The position numbers and the translations under genes were made by a program. DNA of 64,000 bases from positions 310,001-374,000 of the forward strand of contig JAUIMM010001424.1 in NCBI GenBank assembly GCA_031769625.1, read 5' to 3'. Shown in pieces: positions 1-13,600 of the stretch (within the stretch, counting starts at the first letter, position 1; the number at the start of each line of letters is the position of its first letter). Source of the DNA: Taudactylus pleione (taxonomy: Eukaryota > Chordata > Amphibia > Anura > Myobatrachidae). Below the pieces are notes generated by a model, which saw only the letters and a list, made by a program, of their open reading frames with translations, had not been told where the DNA came from and did no database searches.

Positions 1-3000
1 TACATCGTGTCACAGGCCCTAACAGCACAGCACTACCCGGCCCTGGTTCTACATCGTGTCACAGCCCTAACAGCACAGCACTACCCGGCCCTGGTTCTAC
101 ATCGTGTCACAGCCCTAACAGCACAGCGCTACCCGGCCCTGGTTCTACATCCTGTGACAGCCCTAACAGCACAGCACTACCCGGCCCTGGTTCTACATCG
201 TGTCACAGCCCTAACAGCACAGCGCTACCCGGCCCTGGTTCTACATCGTGTCACTGCCCTAACAGCACAGCGCTACCCGGCCCTGGTTCTACATCGTGTC
301 ACAGCCCTAACAGCACAGCGCTACCCGGCCCTGGTACTACATCGTGTCACAGCCCTAACAGCACAGCGCTACCCGGCTCTGTTCTACATCGTGTCACAGC
401 CCTAACAGCACGGCCCTACCCGGCCCTGGTTCTTCATCGTGTGACAGCCCTAACAGCACAGCACTACCCGGCCCTGGTTCTACATCGTGTCACAGCCCTA
501 ACAGCACAGCACTACCCGGCCCTGGTTCTACATCGTGTGACAGTCCTAACAGCACAGCACTACCCAGCCCTGGTTCTACATCGTGTGACAGCCCTAACAG
601 CACAGCGCTACCCGGCCCTGGTTCTACATCGTGTCACAGCCCTAACAGCACAGCTCTACCCGGCCCTGGTTCTACATCGTGTCACAGCCCTAACAGCCCA
701 GCACTACCCAGCCCTGGTTCTACATCGTGTGACAGCCCTAACAGCACAGCGCTACCCGGCCCTTGTTCTACATCGTGTCACAGCCCTAACAGCACAGCAC
801 TACCCGGCCCTGGTTCTACATCGTGTCACAGCCCTAACAGCACAGCACTACCCGGCCCTGGTTCTACATCGTGTGACGGTCCTAACAGCACAGCGCTACC
901 CGGCCCTGGTTCTACATCGTGTCACAGCCCTAACAACACAGCGCTACCCGGCCCTGGTTCTACATCGTGTGACAGCCCTAACAGCACAGCAATACCCTGC
1001 CCTGGTTCTACATCGTGTCACAGCCCTAACAGCACAGCGCTACCCGGCCCTGGTTCTACATCGTGTCACAGCCCTAACAGCACAGCACTACCCGGCCCTG
1101 GTTCTACATCGTGTGACAGTCCTAACAGCACAGCACTACCCAGCCCTGGTTCTATATCGTGTCACAGCCCTAACAGCACAGCACTACCCGGCCCTGGTTC
1201 TACATCGTGTGACAGCCCTTACAGCACAGCACTACCCTGCCCTGGTTCTACATCGTGTCACAGCCCTAACAGCACAGCACTACCAGGCCCTGGTTCTACA
1301 TCGTGTCACAGCCCTAACAGCACAGCACTACCCGGCCCTGGTTCTACATCGTGTGACAGTCCTAACAGCACAGCACTACCCGGCCCTGGTTCTACATCGT
1401 GTGGCAGCCCTAACAGCACCGCACTACCCGGCCCTGGTTCTACATCGTGTGGCAGCCCTAACAGCACCGCACTACCCGGCCCTGGTTCTACATCATGTGA
1501 CAGCCCTAACAGCACAGCACTACCCGGCCCTGGTTCTACATCGTGTGACAGCCCTAACAGCACAGCGCTACCCTGCCCTGGTTCTACATCGTCTCACAGC
1601 CCTAACAGCACAGCCCTACCCGGCCCTGGTTCTACATCGTGTCACAGCCCTAACAGCACAGCACTACCCAGCCCTGGTTCTACATCGTGTCACAGCCCTA
1701 ACAGCACAGCGCTACCCGGCCCTGGTTCTACATCGTGTCACAGCCCTAACAGCACAGCTCTACCCGGCCCTGGTTCTACATCGTGTCACAGCCCTAACAG
1801 CACAGCCCTACCCGGCCCTGGTTCTACATCGTGTCACAGCCCTAACAGCCCAGCACTACCCAGCCCTGGTTCTACATCGTGTGACAGCCCTAACAGCACA
1901 GCGCTACCCGGCCCTGGGTCTACATCGTGTCACAGCCCTAACAGCACAGCGCTACCCGGCCCGGGTTCTACATCGTGTCACAGCCCTAACAGCACAGCCC
2001 TACCCGGCCCTGGTTCTACATCGTGTGACAGCCCTAACAGCACAGCACTACCCGGCCCTGGTTCTACATCGTGTCACAGCCCTAACAGCACAGCACTACC
2101 CGGCCCTGGTTCTACATCGTGTCACAGCCCTAACAGCACAGCACTACACGGCCCTGGTTCTACATCGTGTGGCAGCCCTAACAGCACAGCACTACCCGGC
2201 CCTGGTTCTACATCGTGTGGCAGCCCTAACAGCACAGCCCTACCCGGCCCTGGTTCTACATCGTGTCACAGCCCTAACAGCACAGCACTACCCGGCCCTG
2301 GTTCTACATCGTGTCACAGCCCTAACAGCACAGCGCTACCCGGCTCTGGTTCTACATCGTGTCACAGCCCTAACAGCTCAGCGCTACCCGGCCCTGGTTC
2401 TACATCGTGTCACAGCCCTAACAGCACAGAGCTACCCGGCCCTGGTTCTACATCGTGTCACAGCCCTAACAGCACAGCACTACCCGGTCCTGGTTCTACA
2501 TCGTGTCACAGCCCCAACAGCACAGCGCTACCTGGCCCTGGTTCTATATCGTGTCACAGCGCTAACAGCACAGCACTACCCAGCCCTGGTTCTACATCGT
2601 GTCGCAGCCCTAACAGCACAGCGCTACCCGGCCCTGGTTCTACATCGTGTCACAGCCCTAACAGCACAGCTCTAACCGGCCCTGGTTCTACATCGTGTGA
2701 CAGCCCTAACAGCACAGCGCTACCCGGCCCTTGTTCTACATCGTGTCACAGCCCTAACAGCACAGCACTACCAGGCCCTGGTTCTACATCGTGTCACAGC
2801 CCTAACAGCACAGCACTACCCGGCCCTGGTTCTACATCGTGTCACAGCCCTAACAGCCCAGCGCTACCCGGCCCTGGTTCTACATCGTGTGGCAGCCCTA
2901 ACAGCACAGCACTACCCGGCCCTGGTTCTACATCGTGTGGCAGCCCTAACAGCACAGCACTACCCGGCCCTGGTTCTACATCGTGTGGCAGCCCTAACAG

Positions 3001-4053
3001 CACAGCACTACCCGGCCCTGGTTCTACATCGTGTGGCAACCCTAACAGCACAGCCCTACCCGGCCCTGGTTCTACATCGTGTCGCAGCCCTAACAGCACA
3101 GCCCTACCCGGCCCTGGTTCTACATCATGTCACAGCCCTAACAGCACAGCGCTACCCGGCTCTGGTTCTACATCGTGTCACAGCCCTAACAGCACAGCAC
3201 TACCCAGCCCTGGTTCTACATCGTGTCACAGCCCTAACAGCACAGCACTACCCGGCCCTGGTTCTACATCGTGTCACAGCCCTAACAGCACAGCGCTACC
3301 CGGCTCTGGTTCTACATCGTGTCACAGCCCTAACAGCACAGCACTACCCGGCCCTGGTTCTACATCGTGTCACAGCCCTAACAGCACCGCACTACCCGGC
3401 CCTGGTTCTACATCGTGTGGCAGTCCTAACAGCACCGCACTACCCGGCCCTGGTTCTACATCATGTGACAGCCCTAACAGCACAGCACTACCCGGCCCTG
3501 GTTCTACATCGTGTGACAGCCCTAACAGCACAGCGCTACCCTGCCCTGGTTCTACATCGTCTCACAGTCCCTAACAGCACAGCCCTACCCGGCCCTGGTT
3601 CTACATCGTGTCACAGCCCTAACAGCACAGCCCTACCCGGCCCTGGTTCTACATCGTGTCACAGCCCTAACAGCACAGCACTACCCGGCCCTGGTTCTAC
3701 ATCGTGTCACTGCCCTAACAGCCCAGCTCTACCCGGCCCTGGTTCTACATCGTGTCACAGCCCTAACAGCACAGCGCTACCCGGCCCTGGTTCTACATCG
3801 TGTGACAGCCCTAACAGCACAGCAATACCCAGCCCTGGTTCTACATCGTGTGACAGCCCTAACAGCACAGCACTACCCGGCCCTGGTTCTACATCGTGTG
3901 ACAGCCCTAACAGCACAGCACTACCCTGCCCTGGTTCTACATCGTGTCACAGCCCTAACAGCACAGCGCTACCCGGCCCTGGTTCTACATCGTGTCACAG
4001 CCCTAACAGCACAGCGCTACCCGGCCCTGGTTCTACATCGTGTCACAGCCCTA
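1..4053. repeat. 48-bp minisatellite, about 84 copies
   Basis: Head-to-tail copies of a 48-bp unit containing CCTGGTTCTACATCGTGT and CCCTAACAGCACAGC, running from the window edge. Copies differ by scattered point changes (GTGTCACAG, GTGTGACAG or GTGTGGCAG; CAGCACTAC or CAGCGCTAC), and there is one 1-bp insertion near 3570. Because 48 is a multiple of 3, one frame stays open for hundreds of codons; these reading frames are a by-product of the repeat. The array may lie inside hAT element 1, whose 5' end is not seen. Confidence 0.95.
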
Positions 4054-4320
4054 GTGTAGTGTAGTGTAGTGTAGTGCTGCTGTTGTCCACTACTTCAAAG
4101 TCCATAGGGGCTGGCTGTGTTGTGCTGTGCTGCTGTTGTTAATAGGGGCTGTGTCCACTACTTCAAAGTCCATAGGGGCTGGCTGGACTGTGTTGTGCAG
4201 TCAGTTCTCCATAGGGGCTGTGTCCACTCCAAAGTCCTGTGCAGTGTCCCAGTCCTAAAGGGGTGCTGTAGTGTTGTCCAGGGGGTGCTCTGTCCATCAG
4301 GGGTGCTCCCCCCAAGTGCT
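4054..4320. other. Spacer between two arrays, with short degenerate repeats
   Basis: The spacer opens with about five copies of GTGTA. It then has two good copies (near 4088 and 4156) and one decayed copy (near 4208) of a roughly 68-bp unit containing CTTCAAAGTCCATAGGGGCT. No coding signal is seen. It joins the 48-bp and 160-bp arrays and, if both belong to hAT element 1, would be part of that element's 5' leader. Confidence 0.6.
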
Positions 4321-7300
4321 AAAAAAATAATATATTTTCTGTGTTTGTGAATTGTGTGCGCAGTAGCCGCACGTGCATCAACAAAGTAGTGCCAAGCGTG
4401 CGCCTGTGTCATAAGTAAAGGGCCGGCTGGCTTGACCGTTAAGGGTGCTGTAACCCCCGAAAGTACACTCCAGTCCAAACCAAAAAAAAAATTATTTTCT
4501 GTGTTTGTGAATTGTGTGCGCAGTAGCCGCACGTGCATCAACAAAGTAGTGCCAAGCGTGCGCCTGTGTCATAAGTAAAGGGCCGGCTGGCTTGACCGTT
4601 AAGGGTGCTGTAACCCCCGAAAGTACACTCCAGTCCAAACCAAAAAAAAAATTATTTTCTGTGTTTGTGAATTGTGTGCGCAGTAGCCGCACGTGCATCA
4701 ACAAAGTAGTGCCAAGCGTGCGCCTGTGTCATAAGTAAAGGGCCGGCTGGCTTGACCGTTAAGGGTGCTGTAACCCCCGAAAGTACACTCCAGTCCAAAC
4801 CTAAAAAAAAATTATTTTCTGTGTTTGTGAATTGTGTGCGCAGTAGCCGCACGTGCATCAACAAAGTAGTGCCAAGCGTGCGCCTGTGTCATAAGTAAAG
4901 GGCCGGCTGGCTTGACCGTTAAAGGGTGCTGTAACCCCCGAAAGTACACTCCAGTCCAAACCAAAAAAAAATTATTTTCTGTGTTTGTGAATTGTGTGCG
5001 CAGTAGCCGCACGTGCATCAACAAAGTAGTGCCAAGCGTGCGCCTGTGTCATAAGTAAAGGGCCGGCTGGCTTGACCGTTAAGGGTGCTGTAACCCCCGA
5101 AAGTACACTCCAGTCCAAACCTAAAAAAAAATTATTTTCTGTGTTTGTGAATTGTGTGCGCAGTAGCCGCACGTGCATCAACAAAGTAGTGCCAAGAGTG
5201 CCCCTGTGTCATAAGTAAAGGGCCGGCTGGCTTGACCGTTAAAGGGTGCTGTAACCCCCGAAAGTACACTCCAGTCCAAACCAAAAAAAAATTATTTTCT
5301 GTGTTTGTGAATTGTGTGCGCAGTAGCCGCACGTGCATCAACAAAGTAGTGCCAAGCGTGCGCCTGTGTCATAAGTAAAGGGCCGGCTGGCTTGACCGTT
5401 AAAGGGTGCTGTAACCCCTGAAAGTACACTCCAGTCCAAACCAAAAAAAAATTATTTTCTGTGTTTGTGAATTGTGTGCGCAGTAGCCGCACGTGCATCA
5501 ACAAAGTAGTGTCAAGCGTTCGCCTGTGTCATAAGTAAAGGGCCGGCTGGCTTGACCGTTAAGGGTGCTGTAACCCCCGAAAGTACACTCCAGTCCAAAC
5601 CAAAAAAAAAATTATTTTCTGTGTTTGTGAATTGTGTGCGCAGTAGCCGCACGTGCATCAACAAAGTAGTGCCAAGCGTGCGCCTGTGTCATAAGTAAAG
5701 GGCCGGCTGGCTTGACCGTTAAGGGTGCTGTAACCCCTGAAAGTACACTCCAGTCCAAACCAAAAAAAAAATTATTTTCTGTGTTTGTGAATTGTGTGCG
5801 CAGTAGCCGCACGTGCATCAACAAAGTAGTGCCAAGCGTGCGCCTGTGTCATAAGTAAAGGGCCGGCTGGCTTGACCGTTAAGGGTGCTGTAACCCCCGA
5901 AAGTACACTCCAGTCCAAACCTAAAAAAAAATTATTTTCTGTGTTTGTGAATTGTGTGCGCAGTAGCCGCACGTGCATCAACAAAGTAGTGCCAAGCGTG
6001 CGCCTGTGTCATAAGTAAAGGGCCGGCTGGCTTGACCGTTAAAGGGTGCTGTAACCCCCGAAAGTACACTCCAGTCCAAACCAAAAAAAAATTATTTTCT
6101 GTGTTTGTGAATTGTGTGCGCAGTAGCCGCACGTGCATCAACAAAGTAGTGCCAAGCGTGCGCCTGTGTCATAAGTAAAGGGCCGGCTGGCTTGACCGTT
6201 AAGGGTGCTGTAACCCCCGAAAGTACACTCCAGTCCAAACCTAAAAAAAAATTATTTTCTGTGTTTGTGAATTGTGTGCGCAGTAGCCGCACGTGCATCA
6301 ACAAAGTAGTGCCAAGCGTGCGCCTGTGTCATAAGTAAAGGGCCGGCTGGCTTGACCGTTAAAGGGTGCTGTAACCCCCGAAAGTACACTCCAGTCCAAA
6401 CCAAAAAAAAATTATTTTCTGTGTTTGTGAATTGTGTGCGCAGTAGCCGCACGTGCATCAACAAAGTAGTGCCAAGCGTGCGCCTGTGTCATAAGTAAAG
6501 GGCCGGCTGGCTTGACCGTTAAGGGTGCTGTAACCCCCGAAAGTACACTCCAGTCCAAACCTAAAAAAAAATTATTTTCTGTGTTTGTGAATTGTGTGCG
6601 CAGTAGCCGCACGTGCATCAACAAAGTAGTGCCAAGAGTGCCCCTGTGTCATAAGTAAAGGGCCGGCTGGCTTGACCGTTAAAGGGTGCTGTAACCCCCG
6701 AAAGTACACTCCAGTCCAAACCAAAAAAAAATTATTTTCTGTGTTTGTGAATTGTGTGCGCAGTAGCCGCACGTGCATCAACAAAGTAGTGCCAAGCGTG
6801 CGCCTGTGTCATAAGTAAAGGGCCGGCTGGCTTGACCGTTAAAGGGTGCTGTAACCCCTGAAAGTACACTCCAGTCCAAACCAAAAAAAAATTATTTTCT
6901 GTGTTTGTGAATTGTGTGCGCAGTAGCCGCACGTGCATCAACAAAGTAGTGTCAAGCGTTCGCCTGTGTCATAAGTAAAGGGCCGGCTGGCTTGACCGTT
7001 AAGGGTGCTGTAACCCCCGAAAGTACACTCCAGTCCAAACCAAAAAAAAAATTATTTTCTGTGTTTGTGAATTGTGTGCGCAGTAGCCGCACGTGCATCA
7101 ACAAAGTAGTGCCAAGCGTGCGCCTGTGTCATAAGTAAAGGGCCGGCTGGCTTGACCGTTAAGGGTGCTGTAACCCCTGAAAGTACACTCCAGTCCAAAC
7201 CAAAAAAAAAATTATTTTCTGTGTTTGTGAATTGTGTGCGCAGTAGCCGCACGTGCATCAACAAAGTAGTGCCAAGCGTGCGCCTGTGTCATAAGTAAAG

Positions 7301-10300
7301 GGCCGGCTGGCTTGACCGTTAAGGGTGCTGTAACCCCCGAAAGTACACTCCAGTCCAAACCTAAAAAAAAATTATTTTCTGTGTTTGTGAATTGTGTGCG
7401 CAGTAGCCGCACGTGCATCAACAAAGTAGTGCCAAGCGTGCGCCTGTGTCATAAGTAAAGGGCCGGCTGGCTTGACCGTTAAAGGGTGCTGTAACACCCG
7501 AAAGTACACTCCAGTCCAAACCAAAAAAAAATTATTTTCTGTGTTTGTGAATTGTGTGCGCAGTAGCCGCACGTGCATCAACAAAGTAGTGCCAAGCGTG
7601 CGCCTGTGTCATAAGTAAAGGGCCGGCTGGCTTGACCGTTAAGGGTGCTGTAACCCCCGAAAGTACACTCCAGTCCAAACCTAAAAAAAAATTATTTTCT
7701 GTGTTTGTGAATTGTGTGCGCAGTAGCCGCACGTGCATCAACAAAGTAGTGCCAAGCGTGCGCCTGTGTCATAAGTAAAGGGCCGGCTGGCTTGACCGTT
7801 AAAGGGTGCTGTAACCCCCGAAAGTACACTCCAGTCCAAACCAAAAAAAAATTATTTTCTGTGTTTGTGAATTGTGTGCGCAGTAGCCGCACGTGCATCA
7901 ACAAAGTAGTGCCAAGCGTGCGCCTGTGTCATAAGTAAAGGGCCGGCTGGCTTGACCGTTAAGGGTGCTGTAACCCCCGAAAGTACACTCCAGTCCAAAC
8001 CTAAAAAAAAATTATTTTCTGTGTTTGTGAATTGTGTGCGCAGTAGCCGCACGTGCATCAACAAAGTAGTGCCAAGAGTGCCCCTGTGTCATAAGTAAAG
8101 GGCCGGCTGGCTTGACCGTTAAAGGGTGCTGTAACCCCCGAAAGTACACTCCAGTCCAAACCAAAAAAAAATTATTTTCTGTGTTTGTGAATTGTGTGCG
8201 CAGTAGCCGCACGTGCATCAACAAAGTAGTGCCAAGCGTGCGCCTGTGTCATAAGTAAAGGGCCGGCTGGCTTGACCGTTAAAGGGTGCTGTAACCCCTG
8301 AAAGTACACTCCAGTCCAAACCAAAAAAAAATTATTTTCTGTGTTTGTGAATTGTGTGCGCAGTAGCCGCACGTGCATCAACAAAGTAGTGTCAAGCGTT
8401 CGCCTGTGTCATAAGTAAAGGGCCGGCTGGCTTGACCGTTAAGGGTGCTGTAACCCCCGAAAGTACACTCCAGTCCAAACCAAAAAAAAAATTATTTTCT
8501 GTGTTTGTGAATTGTGTGCGCAGTAGCCGCACGTGCATCAACAAAGTAGTGCCAAGCGTGCGCCTGTGTCATAAGTAAAGGGCCGGCTGGCTTGACCGTT
8601 AAGGGTGCTGTAACCCCTGAAAGTACACTCCAGTCCAAACCAAAAAAAAAATTATTTTCTGTGTTTGTGAATTGTGTGCGCAGTAGCCGCACGTGCATCA
8701 ACAAAGTAGTGCCAAGCGTGCGCCTGTGTCATAAGTAAAGGGCCGGCTGGCTTGACCGTTAAGGGTGCTGTAACCCCCGAAAGTACACTCCAGTCCAAAC
8801 CTAAAAAAAAATTATTTTCTGTGTTTGTGAATTGTGTGCGCAGTAGCCGCACGTGCATCAACAAAGTAGTGCCAAGCGTGCGCCTGTGTCATAAGTAAAG
8901 GGCCGGCTGGCTTGACCGTTAAAGGGTGCTGTAACCCCCGAAAGTACACTCCAGTCCAAACCAAAAAAAAATTATTTTCTGTGTTTGTGAATTGTGTGCG
9001 CAGTAGCCGCACGTGCATCAACAAAGTAGTGCCAAGCGTGCGCCTGTGTCATAAGTAAAGGGCCGGCTGGCTTGACCGTTAAGGGTGCTGTAACCCCCGA
9101 AAGTACACTCCAGTCCAAACCTAAAAAAAAATTATTTTCTGTGTTTGTGAATTGTGTGCGCAGTAGCCGCACGTGCATCAACAAAGTAGTGCCAAGAGTG
9201 CGCCTGTGTCATAAGTAAAGGGCCGGCTGGCTTGACCGTTAAAGGGTGCTGTAACCCCCGAAAGTACACTCCAGTCCAAACCAAAAAAAAATTATTTTCT
9301 GTGTTTGTGAATTGTGTGCGCAGTAGCCGCACGTGCATCAACAAAGTAGTGCCAAGCGTGCGCCTGTGTCATAAGTAAAGGGCCGGCTGGCTTGACCGTT
9401 AAAGGGTGCTGTAACCCCTGAAAGTACACTCCAGTCCAAACCAAAAAAAAATTATTTTCTGTGTTTGTGAATTGTGTGCGCAGTAGCCGCACGTGCATCA
9501 ACAAAGTAGTGTCAAGCGTGCGCCTGTGTCATAAGTAAAGGGCCGGCTGGCTTGACCGTTAAGGGTGCTGTAACCCCCGAAAGTACACTCCAGTCCAAAC
9601 CAAAAAAAAAATTATTTTCTGTGTTTGTGAATTGTGTGCGCAGTAGCCGCACGTGCATCAACAAAGTAGTGCCAAGCGTGCGCCTGTGTCATAAGTAAAG
9701 GGCCGGCTGGCTTGACCGTTAAGGGTGCTGTAACCCCCGAAAGTACACTCCAGTCCAAACCAAAAAAAAAATTATTTTCTGTGTTTGTGAATTGTGTGCG
9801 CAGTAGCCGCACGTGCATCAACAAAGTAGTGCCAAGCGTGCGCCTGTGTCATAAGTAAAGGGCCGGCTGGCTTGACCGTTAAGGGTGCTGTAACCCCCGA
9901 AAGTACACTCCAGTCCAAACCTAAAAAAAAATTATTTTCTGTGTTTGTGAATTGTGTGCGCAGTAGCCGCACGTGCATCAACAAAGTAGTGCCAAGCGTG
10001 CGCCTGTGTCATAAGTAAAGGGCCGGCTGGCTTGACCGTTAAAGGGTGCTGTAACCCCCGAAAGTACACTCCAGTCCAAACCAAAAAAAAATTATTTTCT
10101 GTGTTTGTGAATTGTGTGCGCAGTAGCCGCACGTGCATCAACAAAGTAGTGCCAAGCGTGCGCCTGTGTCATAAGTAAAGGGCCGGCTGGCTTGACCGTT
10201 AAGGGTGCTGTAACCCCCGAAAGTACACTCCAGTCCAAACCAAAAAAAAATTATTTTCTGTGTTTGTGAATTGTGTGCGCAGTAGCCGCACGTGCATCAA

Positions 10301-10590
10301 CAAAGTAGTGCCAAGCGTGCGCCTGTGTCATAAGTAAAGGGCCGGCTGGCTTGACCGTTAAAGGGTGCTGTAACCCCCAAAGTACACTCCAGTCCAAACC
10401 AAAAAAAAATTATTTTCTGTGTTTGTGAATTGTGTGCGCAGTAGCCGCACGTGCATCAACAAAGTAGTGCCAAGAGTGCGCCTGTGTCATAAGTAAAGGG
10501 CCGGCTGGCTTGACCGTTAAAGGGTGCTGTAACCCACAAAGTACACTCCAGTCCGAACCAAAAAAAAATTTATTTTCTGTGTTTAGCCGC
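4321..10590. repeat. 160-bp satellite, about 39 copies, with a 9-mer higher-order repeat
   Basis: Tandem 160-bp monomers containing GTGTTTGTGAATTGTGTGCG and an A8-A10 tract. Diagnostic variants recur every 1440 bp (9 monomers): GTGTCAAGCGTT near 5510, 6950 and 8390, and CCAAGAGTGCCCC near 5194, 6634 and 8074. A related variant at 9174 comes 1100-1120 bp after the last, so the final block has lost about two monomers. An extra A in GTTAAAGGG is balanced by a shorter A tract, so monomers stay exactly 160 bp until the right edge, where they become shorter and irregular. Short antisense reading frames spanning each junction are repeat artefacts. The array ends about 30 bp before the transposase start codon. 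Confidence 0.95.
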
Positions 10591-10618
10591 ACGTATATAT
10601 CAAATCGATATAACATAA

Positions 10619-13600
10619 ATGGAGGACCAAACTTTCTCCGATAAAAATAAAATAGAGAAAGATCAAGAACCACTTCCTCCTAGTGCTGAAGCTGCTGCCA
10701 CTAGTCATGACATAGACGATAACATGCCATCAACGTCGTCTGCCAAGGCCGATGCCCAATGTCATAGTAGAGGGCACATACAATCCCAAATGGCAAAGTT
10801 CAGGAAAATGACCTTGAAAAAGACATTTAAATCAGCTGAAGAGAAACGTAAACTTGCCAATATGCCATTTACGACACGGAGTGGCAAGGAACGGCTAAGG
10901 TCGATCCCTAGTATGTTCATGACTAGTGGTTCAGCTTCACATGACGATGGAAGCACTCCTCCCACTAAAAAAATCAAAAGAGTTAAGCTGGCAAAAGCAC
11001 AGCGAAGAACTGTGCTTTCTAAGAAGATATCACAAATCCCCAAAGAGAGTCCAAGTGTGGTGGTGGTTGCGATGCCTGACCTTCCCAGCACTGGACGGGA
11101 AGAGGTGGCTCTTTCCACCATTTGCACGCCCCCTGCAAGTGCTGAAAGGAGCACCCACAGTCCACTTGCTGATATGCAAATTGAAGATGTCACTGTTGAA
11201 GTACAACAGGATGAGGATACTGGTGTAGCTGGCGCTGAGGAGGAAGTTGGCGAGGAGGATTCTGATGGTGATGTGGTTTGTTTAAATCAGGCTCCGGGGG
11301 AGACAGTTGTTGTCCGTGGGATGAAAAAGCCCATCACGGTCATGCCTGGGCAGAAGACCAAACATTCCACCTCTTTGGTCTGGCAATATTTCTATCCAAA
11401 TCCGGACAACAACTGTCTTGCCATATGTACCATATGTAAAGGTGAAATAAGTAGGGGTAGGGACGTCAACCACCTAGGAACATCCTCCCTTATACGGCAC
11501 CTGCAGCGCGTTCATAAAAAGTTACTGTCAAGTTCAGAAACTTTGGCTCAGACCGTAAGCAGTCCAGGGACACCTAAATCCCGTTGTCCTGTTGTATCCA
11601 AGCGCCTGCAAACCACACCGTCAACTCCCTCCTCGTCAATTTCCTCCTTAGTCAGGATCGGAAGTAGTCCTGCAGGCCATATCACTGGCATGACTGACTC
11701 TCCTATCCGGGATTCCTCCGGAGGATCCTGCATTGCTACGCCTACTGCTGCCGCTGCTGCTGTTGCTGCTGCTGCTGGGAGTCGTTCATCATCCCAGAGA
11801 GGAAGTAGGAACACCACTACTTTTACTAAACAATTGACCCTCCAACAGTCCTTAGCGAGGAGGATGAAGTACGACAGCAGTCATCCTGAAGCAAAACGTA
11901 TAACTGAGGCCTTGACTGCTATGTTGGTGTTAGACGTGCGTCCGGTATCCGCCATTAGTGCAGTGGGATTTAGACAATTGATGGAGGTAGTGTGTCCCCG
12001 GTTCCAAATCCCGTCTAGATTCCACTTCACTAGGCAGGCGATACCGAGACTGTACAGAAACGTCAGAAAAAGTGTCCTCAGTGTCCTGAAAAATGCCGTT
12101 GTACACAATGTCCACTTAACCACGGACATGTGGACAAGTGGAACAGGGCAGACTAAGGACTATATGACTGTGACAGCCCACTGGGTAGATGTATCACCTT
12201 ACGCAGCAACAGCAGCAGCGTCACCAGTAGCAGCATCTCAGAAACGCCAGCTCGTTACAAGGCAGGCTACGCTGTGTATCACCGGTTTCAGTAAGAGGCA
12301 CACCGCCGACAACCTCTTAGAGAAACTGAGGGAAATCATCGCCCAGTGGCTTACCCCACTTAGACTCTCCTGGGGATTTGTGATATCTGACAACGCCACC
12401 AATATTGTGCGGGCATTACATCTGGGCAAATTCCAGCACGTCCCATGTTTTGCTCACACAATAAACTTGGTGGTGCAGAATTTTCTGAAAAGCGACAGGG
12501 GCGTGCAGGAGACGCTTTGGGTGGCCCGAAAAATTTCTGGCCACTTTCGCCATTCAGCGACTGCGTGCCGAAGACTGGAGCGCCAGCAAACACTCTTGAA
12601 CCTGCCCCGCCATCACCTGAAGCAAGAGGTTGTGACGCGGTGGAACTCAACCCTCTATATGCTTCAGAGGATGGAGGAGCAGCAAAAGGCCATACAAGCC
12701 TATACATCCACCTATGACATAGGCAAAGGAGGGGGTATGCACCTGACTCAAGCGCAGTGGAGAATGATTTCCGTGTTGTGCAAGGTTCTTCAGCCCTTCG
12801 AACTTGCCACACGTGAAGTCAGTTCAGACACTGCCAGCTTGAGTCAGGTCATTCCCCTCATCAGGCTTTTGCAGAAGCAGCTGGAGAAAGTGAAGGAGGA
12901 GCTAAGACGGAGCGATTCCGCTCGGCATGTGGGACTTGTGGATGAAGCCCTTCATTCGCTTTGCCAGGATTCCAGGGTGGTCAATCTGTTGAAATCAGAC
13001 CACTACATTTTGGCCACCGTGCTCGATCCTAGGTTTAAAGCCTATGTGGTGTCTCTCTTTCCGGCCGACACAAGCCTGCAGAGGTGCAAAGACCTGCTGG
13101 TGAACACACTGTCAGCTGAAGCGGAACGTGACACGTCAACGGCTCCTTCTTCATTTTCTCCCGCAACTGGGGCTGCCAGGAAAAAACTTAGGTATCCTAA
13201 GCAACCCGCTGGCGGTGATGCAGGGCAGGCAGGACCAAGTTTGGACATCTGGTCCGGACTGAAGGACCTGGCAACAATTTCTGACATGTCTACTGTCACT
13301 GCATATGATACTGTCACCATTGACAGAATGGTGGAGGATTACATCGGTGACAGCATCCAAGTAGGCATGTCAGACAGTCCATACCTGTACTGGCAGGAAA
13401 AAGAGGCAATTTGGAGGCCCCTGTACAAACTGGCTCTATTTTACCTGAGTTGCCCCCCCTCCAGTGTGTACTCCGAAAGAGTGTTTAGTGCAGCCGGGAA
13501 CCTTGTCAGCGAAAGGCGTAGGAGGTTGCTTCCACAGAATGTGGAGAAGATGATGTTCATCAAAATGAATTATCAGCTCTTCCAGGGAGACCAGCCTCCA

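Noticed and set aside
441..4064. Long repeat protein frames in the 48-bp array
   Set aside because: Unit length is a multiple of 3, so openness is automatic; several frames and both strands are open, with no gene signals.
4492..10144. Many 70-aa antisense frames spaced by 160 bp
   Set aside because: One frame repeated by the satellite; no conserved family and no independent support.
12360..12812. Antisense and alternate frames inside the transposase gene
   Set aside because: Shadows of the conserved transposase coding sequence.
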